Assembly: GCA_003049435.1 (NCBI GenBank)
Contig: PYSQ01000064.1
Location: 963-64,962, forward strand
Length of the DNA: 64,000 nt
Source: Nakataea oryzae
Taxonomy: Eukaryota > Ascomycota > Sordariomycetes > Magnaporthales > Magnaporthaceae
Direction of reading: 5' to 3'
Notes under the pieces: model-generated
Database searches by the model: none
What the model was told of the DNA's origin: nothing
What the model saw: only the letters and a program-made list of their open reading frames with translations
Shown: positions 57,620-64,000 of the stretch, piece by piece
Numbering within the stretch: the first letter of the stretch is position 1
Layout of the letters: every line of letters begins with the position of its first letter
Translations under genes and position numbers: made by a program

Positions 57620-59752
57620 GGCTTGAAAGGCCTCGAGAATGCTGGCGAAAATCCTCCTTTTCCCTCGTCAGGCGGTTGGCTGTGTCAAGGGTTGGTCGTA
57701 GCAGGCGAGGCAGGATGCGAGCTAGGGACACGAGAGCGAGAGCTTGGAGGAAGCACCGGAAGGCAGAGGCGGTAATGGAAGAGGAGAGATGCCAGCAATG
57801 ATTTATCTCCATTGTTGTGCAAGTGTAGGCGGGAGCTAGGCGAAAGGCTGGGCTTCCTGGACTCTACTCAGCCCCACACAAGCCTCGTCATCGCGGCATC
57901 AAAGCTGCCCGCCGTCAGAGGCTAATAACGTCGCGACCCAAGCAGGACTCCTGTGCATGCAGTGCCATGCCGTGTTCGATCGTATGAGAACAACATATGG
58001 TCAGGCATGTTGTATGCAAGAAAAGCCGCAGGCTCGAGGCAATGCCACAAACAGAACGCCTTTTCCACCCCCTCTCTAGCCAGTAACATGCCCAAATGAC
58101 GGATTGGGTTGGAATATGGAGATTATGACGCTTTCCGGCACCTTGGGGTACCACGACATAAAGGGCTAGTCTGGGCCCAGGCCTAGACTACGCCTCGTCG
58201 GAGGCCTGTCGCCCCACGGCCTTAGTTAGCCCTTGGGGCTGAGATGGAGTGTCTCACATCCCTCGTCTGAGATCACGTCAACAACATCCACGTTTACTGA
58301 TTGGACAACTTCTCACAAGTCAAATTATACCCGTTTCGTGGCTTCGAATCAGTCCCAAGGCTGACTTGCCAGGCGTTTCCCAATCTCCCTTCCCCATTTC
58401 TCAACGGCGCACGCGCAGTAGGCCTACATGGGTCTACGTCTACGGGTTAAGACTAGCTGTCTCTGTAAACCCCAGATCGTCTTGGTTCACCGGGGCAAAC
58501 TCCCACGCCACGCCAAACAACCCAACCTCGGCCCCTAACGCATGCAGCCGCAAGTACTGCAGATCGGTATTTGCCTCCGGGCTGCGGAGAAATAGCTGGA
58601 TTGTTTTTGTCCAGAATGGATGGAAGAGGTCTGAAAGAGGGTAGGACGCCTCGATTTACGTATCGGCATGGATTCACTGTTCGTGTGTTAATATGTCACT
58701 CTCGTCTACTCCCTGGACCGGGAAGTACATAGAGGAATTTGAGAGCCTTTTGGAGCGGCTCCAGACGGCGCAGCTGTACGCCAAACTGAAGAAATGTGCC
58801 GCCGTACTACTATGGGATCCAGCGTCCGAATCTATGATGCTTGGATCTACGACTACGAGGCTGACATAGCAAAATCTGGAGAAAGAAAGTCTGGAGGCCG
58901 GAAGAGGTGGTCCCCTTTAATACCCGGCTGTTCCTCCTTTCCATATCTGGCACTCAGGTAGCTCTGGCCCTAAATACCGCCGCGCTTGCGAGGGCCGAAG
59001 CCACCTAGCGCTGCCACCAACGCTCTTTTGGATCTTCTCTCGCATCTCCACAACAAAATATCTATCCAAGATGCCAAAACCGCAACTGGGCGCAGTCATG
59101 TAGATCCGAAGCATCTCCCTCGCCGTCATTTTGGCGACGATTACTGCCAACAGCTCCTTGGTCGGACCCCGCGCCTAAGACCCGGTCACTATCACGCAAG
59201 CGTGCACAAACCTTGCACCCCCCTTGAGCAGCTGCTAGCCGGTGGCCGACTGCTCCAGACGATTCTGCTCGCGTTGAGCCATTACATCGCTGTCGACGAT
59301 ACGAGGAACTTTAATTGACGCGACAAGTTGGCCGAAAGGGGCGGATCGAGGTAAAAAGTGAAGTCACTTCATGTTTATTTACCTACGCACCCAACGAAAA
59401 AAGGAACTGCGCCCTCTGCTAGACCTCCGGCACCGCTGATTCAGCGTCCGGTATAATGTCGTGCCTTTGCTACGACGCAACAGGTCCCGATCCTGGAACT
59501 ACGAGCACCTCTATCGGCCTCAGCAAGCCTTGATACCCGCTGATCCATTCGTTGTCCTTTTAGTCCTGGTGAGTATCGGCAAGGCTAATCAGGTCTTGCT
59601 TCCCTGGCTCACCAGAGAACCGTGTCTTTAGCACAAAGGGCCCGCTGGGCTGTCTAGATGTACAAGGTAGCGATGTGGAGAGATGAAAGGCCTTTGAGGC
59701 GGCCGAAGTGGCTCAAAAGGATAGCACTGAGAAAGACTATCTGATTACTGGC
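57620..59752. other. Gene-poor region between MARVEL-like and dehydrogenase genes
   Basis: 2.1 kb containing the MARVEL-gene promoter and the dehydrogenase 3' UTR. It includes an 8-bp inverted repeat with palindromic core at 58161-58234. Open frames are short and lack family resemblance. Confidence 0.45.
58161..58234. repeat. Inverted repeat AAGGGCTA...TAGCCCTT with inner palindrome
   Basis: AAGGGCTA (58161-58168) is mirrored by TAGCCCTT (58227-58234). Inside lies the perfect palindrome CTGGGCCCAG (58171-58180). CCTTGGGG occurs just outside on the left (58141-58148) and again overlapping the right arm (58231-58238). It may fold as a hairpin or be a remnant of a small element. Confidence 0.4.
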
Positions 59753-60799
59753 CTACTCCAAGGCAACCACCAGCTTCTGCGCCGACATCTTGTCCTCCTT
59801 GCACGAGTCCAGCGCGTCCTGCAACTTCTCTAATCCCTTGCCTACGAGCACGGCACCGGGCTTGGCCTGGTAGAGACCAGAGGCGAGGGCCTCGGGCAGG
59901 AAGTCGTTGAACACGGCGGCCGCGACGTGGTTGTCCTTGATGGTGCCGCCGAACACGGCCTTGACCGTGACGCCGTCGGGCGCCGGCTTATCGGGCAGCG
60001 GCATCGCGGCTGCCACCCTCTTGTCACCACTGACGTCGGCGCTGGAGAGCACGTCGTAGATGACTTCGAGTGACCGCTGGTACACGGCCACGGCGCCCGC
60101 AAACGTCTTGCCTTTCAGGGCGGCCGTGATGTCGGCGGCTACTGTGGGGCTTTTGTAGTCGAAGACGTGGCTGGCTCCGAGGGATTTGCAAAAAGCAAAG
60201 TTGTGCGGCGAACAGGTCGTGATGACTTCGTAGCCCGAGGAAACCGCGAGCTGGACGGCGTTGGAACCGACGCTGCTCGAGCCTGCCCACACGAGCACCG
60301 TCTTGCCCTGGGAACCGGGCTTGGTGCCAACGGTGGGCAAGGCGAGCTCGAGGGCGCCGGGCTCGTACAGGGCGCCGGCGGCCGTGGCGAAGCCCAGAGG
60401 CAGCACGGCGGCGTCGACCAGGGAGAGCGACTCGGGGATGCGGGCGGCGAGGTTGGCCTGGAGCACGACGTACTCCTGGAAGGCGCCCTCGCGGGGCTCG
60501 AAGCTGGCGCCCAGGCCGAGCACGCGGTCGCCCTTGGAAAAGGACGAGACGCTGCCGCTCCCGGGGCCGACCTCGACGACGGTGCCAGCGACGTCGGTGC
60601 CGCCGACGTAGGGGTACTGGAGCCACGCGAAGAGGTTCTCTCCCAGGGTCTGGATCATCCAGTCCATGGGGTTGATGGCGATGGCGCCGACCTTGACCAC
60701 GAGCTCGCCCTCGCCGACGGTGGGGTAGTCGACCGTCTCGATGCGCATGGGCCGAGCGCGGGCCTCCGGAAGGACAGCTGCTCTGTTTGTGGGAGCCAT
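59753..60799 (-). CDS. Zinc-binding-type alcohol dehydrogenase / quinone oxidoreductase-like (trans-enoyl-reductase-like MDR)
   Basis: Medium-chain dehydrogenase/reductase of 348 residues from the ATG at 60799. The N-terminal GroES-like domain has INPMDWMIQ (about 50) and YPYVGGTDVAGTVVEVGPGS (about 70-90). The Rossmann domain has VLVWAGSSSVGSNAVQLAVS (about 170), the NADPH-binding AxxxxVG motif of fungal enoyl-reductase-like MDRs. No catalytic zinc ligand set (Cys-His/Glu-Cys) is apparent, so it is probably a zinc-free NADPH enzyme. Length and motifs match stand-alone enoyl-reductase-like proteins often found in fungal polyketide loci. An in-frame ATG at 61000 would add 67 residues rich in Arg/Ser/Ala/Thr with a single acidic residue, a possible mitochondrial leader. 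It is divergent from the FAD-linked oxidase gene, suggesting a shared promoter. Role in metabolite synthesis is inference. Confidence 0.88.
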   Translation of the reverse strand: MAPTNRAAVLPEARARPMRIETVDYPTVGEGELVVKVGAIAINPMDWMIQTLGENLFAWLQYPYVGGTDVAGTVVEVGPGSGSVSSFSKGDRVLGLGASFEPREGAFQEYVVLQANLAARIPESLSLVDAAVLPLGFATAAGALYEPGALELALPTVGTKPGSQGKTVLVWAGSSSVGSNAVQLAVSSGYEVITTCSPHNFAFCKSLGASHVFDYKSPTVAADITAALKGKTFAGAVAVYQRSLEVIYDVLSSADVSGDKRVAAAMPLPDKPAPDGVTVKAVFGGTIKDNHVAAAVFNDFLPEALASGLYQAKPGAVLVGKGLEKLQDALDSCKEDKMSAQKLVVALE

Positions 60800-61553
60800 T
60801 TTGGATTTGAGGTCTGCGATTTTTGTTGTTGCTGTTGCTGTTGCGGCTGTCCTTGATGCGTGCTGTGTGGCTGAGAGGAGGGATGGCTTTGGCAGTTGGA
60901 CAGGATTGTGGAATAAGTGCTTGCGGGCAGCGAATTGGGGATGGGGACGCGGCGATGCGGTGCTCGCCGAGGCTAGGAGGGCCAGACGAGGTCGAAGCAT
61001 GAGCGCCGAAATTTCAACCACGGGATGGAGGCAGACGAATCCGAGAGAATTGATTATAACAGGAGCTATGGGTTGGAGGCATGCAGCTGGGGCACAGAAG
61101 GCTAGAACCGCCGCTCCATTTGGCAGCGCGGCGCGCCGGTTGAGGCCTTGGCTGGCGCAAGGGATTGAAAGGGATTGAGAGCGGGACGAGAATTGATGCA
61201 AGCAGGACAAAGGAAACCCCGTTAAGTCCGCACAGGTCCGGCGGCGCCCCGGCGGCACAGCAAAACAGGCCGTCCAACATGCATGCACACGGATGGGTCA
61301 ATATGTGTGATGCAACTTGCAAGTCGACCGGAGTATTCAGCCCGGAGTTTTGGTGGCTGCGACCTGCTTCCAATGGTTGCATTTGGCCGCTCCCAGGGGA
61401 TGGAGGGAGGATGGTGAATTTCGTGCTATTTCTGAAATTGGCCGAACCGTCTTCCATCTGTCCTCCCGTGTCTCGCACGTGCCGTGCTGGCATGCCCGTC
61501 TCAGGTCAGGTCGACAGGTGCTCGAGGTTAGTTCACGTACGGTCGCCGTCGCG
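60800..61553. promoter_or_regulatory. Bidirectional promoter between dehydrogenase and FAD-oxidase genes
   Basis: 750 nt between divergent start codons (550 nt if the dehydrogenase starts at 61000). The arrangement suggests co-regulation. No strong TATA box is evident. Confidence 0.45.
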
Positions 61554-63394
61554 ATGCATCTCCCACCAATCTTCGCCGTGGCAGTTCTCCTGGCCGCCGG
61601 GGCCGGAGCTGCGAGGCCCGACATCACCAAGCTCTTCCGCCCGAGCCTCTCGCCGACGGCCGGCATTTACCTCGCGACCGACGCCAACTACACGCGCCAG
61701 GTGACCCAGCGCTGGACCAAGCACGCCGCCCCGTCCTTCATTGCCACCATCAAGCCGGCGACCGTTGGGGATGTGCAAAACATTGTGAGCGTCGATTTTT
61801 TTTTCCGGTCAAGCATAACTAATTCTGCGCTTCTCGTTTTCTGACGTTTTTTCCCCCCTCGCCAGGTCAAAATTGCAGCCCTCCACAAAATACCGTTCCT
61901 GGCCACCGGTGGCGGCCATGGCGTCTCGCTGCAGATGGCGTCGCTCAGGGACGGCCTCCAGATCGACCTGAGCAACTTTGACAGTGTCCGGTTCGCTCCT
62001 GCCACAGAGCTGCTTTCTGTCGGCGGTGGTGCCAAGTTCTCTCAAGTTGTGGAACCGTTGTTCGGCCGCGGCTACCAATTTCGTATGTCTCCCAGACAAA
62101 GCCCAGCGACGATAAAAAAAAGATAAAAAAAGCCAGGGTAGTCTCCAACAGGAGCCAGGTCCAGGTGATGCATTACGAAGTTTACCACTAACTCTGTCTC
62201 CAGCCTTGGGTACCGCCGCCTGCGTTGGTGTCCTGGGCGCCACTCTCGGCGCCGGTGTCAGCGCCAACCAGGGCCAGCTAGGTCTGCTCATCGACCTCCT
62301 TGAGGAGGTCCAGCTCGTCACGGCCACAGGCGAGCTTATCACCGCATCCCGCACCCAAAACAAGGACCTGTTCTGGGCGCTGCGCGGCGCCGGTGCCAAT
62401 TTCGGCATTGCTGTCCAGGCCATCTTTCGCGTTCCCCGCGCGCCCACGCCCGGTGGGAGGGTTACCAACGCCAACTACCTCTTTTCCGGTAGGCAGAGCC
62501 GAGAGCTCTGGCGCCACCTAGAATCCCTGGACGGCGATGGCGACAGGGATGGGGAGCACAACTCACCGATGCCGAGAGAGCTGGCGCTGAATATAGCAGC
62601 CGCTTACAACCCGCAGATGGGCGACGTGGCCGTTGTCGTCAATGTCAATTTCGCCGGCACGCCCGAGCAGGCGCGGCCCCATCTAGAAGCATTCAAGGCA
62701 ATGGGCCCTCTGCAGGCCGAGGTGCTGCATGTCCCGTGGCCTGACGTCTTCCGCACGGCCTACTTTGGCATCCCTGACACCAAGGCCTGCGGACGCAACC
62801 AGCACGTCAACATGCGCAGCGTCGGCACCCGCCGGACGGACCCGGACATCATCATGGAGTTTCTCGCTCAGCTCGAACGGTTGCACAAGGCGGAACGGCC
62901 GGTCGTGGCACAGACGGCCATGGTGGTGCATCGCTTTTCCTCGCCGCCCAAGACCGAGAGCAGGGCGGAAGATGCTCGGGCGGCAGACTTGGACGGGGGC
63001 GTGTACCCGCACAGAGGAATCAAGATGCATATGTAAGTCTGTACGAGCCCACTACTCCGCAAGCGACACACTGGCTAACCTATGTGTCTTTCCTTCCCCA
63101 AGACAACTAGAGAGCGAGGCGGCAAATGGCAAGGGGGACGCGGCCACCGATGCCTTCCTGGATGAAGCCCGGGCAAATTTTACACGGTCGAGCGGGTTCG
63201 AGGAGCAGGCGGTGTACGTCAACTTTGCTCACGGCGACGAGGGGCCTTCCGTCTGGTACGGAGCTGTGAATATTGAGCGGCTGGCCAAGCTGAAGCGCGA
63301 ATGGGACCCGGACAACCTGTTTGGCTTCTACAATGCTGTCCCTACCAACTCTGTGCCCAAGTACGAGACTTGGGGCCAACCGGGTGAGCTATAG
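61554..63394 (+). CDS. Secreted FAD-linked oxidoreductase (PCMH fold, BBE type)
   Basis: Flavin-dependent oxidase of the berberine-bridge-enzyme-like family. Exons 61554-61784, 61866-62082, 62204-63032 and 63103-63394 give 522 residues. Residues 1-19 are a signal peptide (hydrophobic, ending AGAGAA). The FAD-binding PCMH domain spans about 60-235: SFIATIKPATVGDVQNI, ATGGGHGVS with His95 in the position of the covalent 8-alpha-histidyl link, and GTAACVGVLGATLGAG with Cys156 where bicovalent members carry the 6-S-cysteinyl link. FWALRGAGANFGIAVQA (near 200-215) completes the fold. The C-terminal BBE motif is WYGAVNIERLAKLKREWDPD followed by NLFGFYNAVP. Members oxidise alcohols, sugars or polyketide/alkaloid intermediates. 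Being secreted, divergent from an enoyl-reductase-like gene and next to an MFS gene, it plausibly belongs to a metabolite locus. Substrate unknown. Confidence 0.92.
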
Positions 63395-63672
63395 AGTTTG
63401 AATCTGGGCACTAGGCTATAATTTGCTGGATACGTACTTGCCGGTTCTAAGCTCTTAAAAAGAATACTGTAAGCTATTGACCGAGCCATCAGGGTGGACT
63501 ACATACAGTGTCCGGAGTCTTCGCCTTTAAGCCCTGAAAACAAGGCGTGCTCAAACTGGTCCTCTAAGATGCAGAGTTCATGATTTCATGTTGGCAAGAT
63601 ATCTAGAGGTCATGGTAAAGCCCGGTATTAAGGCAGCCCGAACATACAAGTGCGCACTGCGAAATCTTTCCT
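63395..63672. other. Convergent intergenic spacer
   Basis: 278 nt, AT-rich, between the stop of the FAD-oxidase gene and the stop of the minus-strand MFS gene. It holds both 3' UTRs. Confidence 0.5.
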
Positions 63673-64000
63673 CTACAGCTCAACCGGTCTCCTCGCCCGG
63701 ATCCGTTCCCCATAGACGTAGAGGCCACACAGCACCGGCGTGAAGAGCAAGGCGCCGAGCGCCAGGCAGGTGCTGCCCCAGCCCCAGCCGAGCGCCGAGA
63801 ACAGATCCCTGCCCGCGAGCGGCAGCAGCGTCCCGCCGACGCTGCGGACGACCGTGTTGGCCGCCACGGCGCTGGCCGCGTGTGGCCCGAAGCAGTCAAT
63901 CAGGTAGCCGACGACGGACGAGAAGAAGATGACGCCCGCGGCCCCGATCAGCCCGGATCCGGCGATGGGCACTAGCACGTGCGCGTGCGCCTGGGCCGAC
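63673..64000 (-). CDS. MFS transporter, C-terminal part (cut by window edge)
   Basis: Only the last 108 or so residues lie in the window; the frame stays open to the edge at 64000. It contains VPIAGSGLIGAAGVIFFSSV, then GYLIDCFGPHAASAVAANTV and the end segment ERIRARRPVEL. These are the TM10-TM12 half of a DHA1-type MFS exporter (YLIDxFxxxAASAxAANTxxRS is a hallmark). Stop codon is at 63673-63675. It is convergent with the FAD-oxidase gene. A transporter next to an oxidase and an enoyl-reductase-like gene fits export of a cluster product; this is inference. Confidence 0.85.
   Translation of the reverse strand, partial: SAQAHAHVLVPIAGSGLIGAAGVIFFSSVVGYLIDCFGPHAASAVAANTVVRSVGGTLLPLAGRDLFSALGWGWGSTCLALGALLFTPVLCGLYVYGERIRARRPVEL

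Overview
The window is nuclear DNA from a filamentous ascomycete, most likely a Pezizomycotina/Sordariomycetes-type fungus. The evidence is small introns (about 50-130 nt apart from one 447-nt intron) with GTRNGT donors and CTRAC/TACTAAC-like branch sites, a HET-domain gene, fungal versions of APL2, EMC4, UFE1 and CTF18, and GC-rich coding DNA separated by AT-richer gene-poor stretches. Species cannot be named from sequence alone. Gene density is about one gene per 3.5-4 kb. I rebuilt the intron-containing models by hand; each one closes in frame from start to stop with GT..AG introns, except the ankyrin gene, whose 5' exon I could not place.

Left part (1-16 kb). After a gene-free 2.3 kb (poly-G edge, a long CA microsatellite) come a small secreted protein, the AP-1 beta-adaptin gene (minus), EMC4 (plus), a DHA1-type MFS transporter (minus), the ER t-SNARE UFE1 (plus) and aspartate aminotransferase (plus). 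Apart from the MFS gene and the small secreted protein these are conserved housekeeping functions, with vesicle traffic and ER biology over-represented.

Middle (16.7-38 kb). A HET-domain protein with an N-terminal CxxC-type segment, a second multidrug-type MFS transporter, a 4-kb gene-free stretch, a SulP sulfate permease with a STAS domain, a thioredoxin with an apparent mitochondrial leader, and a very large ankyrin-like solenoid protein (minus) built from about ten copies of a roughly 100-130-residue three-repeat module and ending in a charged coiled coil.

Right part (41-64 kb). A 1535-residue SNF2 ATPase with an embedded RING finger and acidic tails, CTF18 of the alternative clamp loader, a secreted basic/proline-rich orphan, a bZIP transcription factor with a leader intron, an AT-rich 2.5 kb without a clear gene, a four-TM MARVEL-like protein, and at the right edge a divergent pair (quinone-oxidoreductase-like dehydrogenase, secreted FAD-linked oxidase) followed by the C-terminal end of another MFS transporter. 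The last three look like the border of a secondary-metabolite locus that continues past the window.

No tRNA, rRNA, CRISPR array or intact transposon was found.
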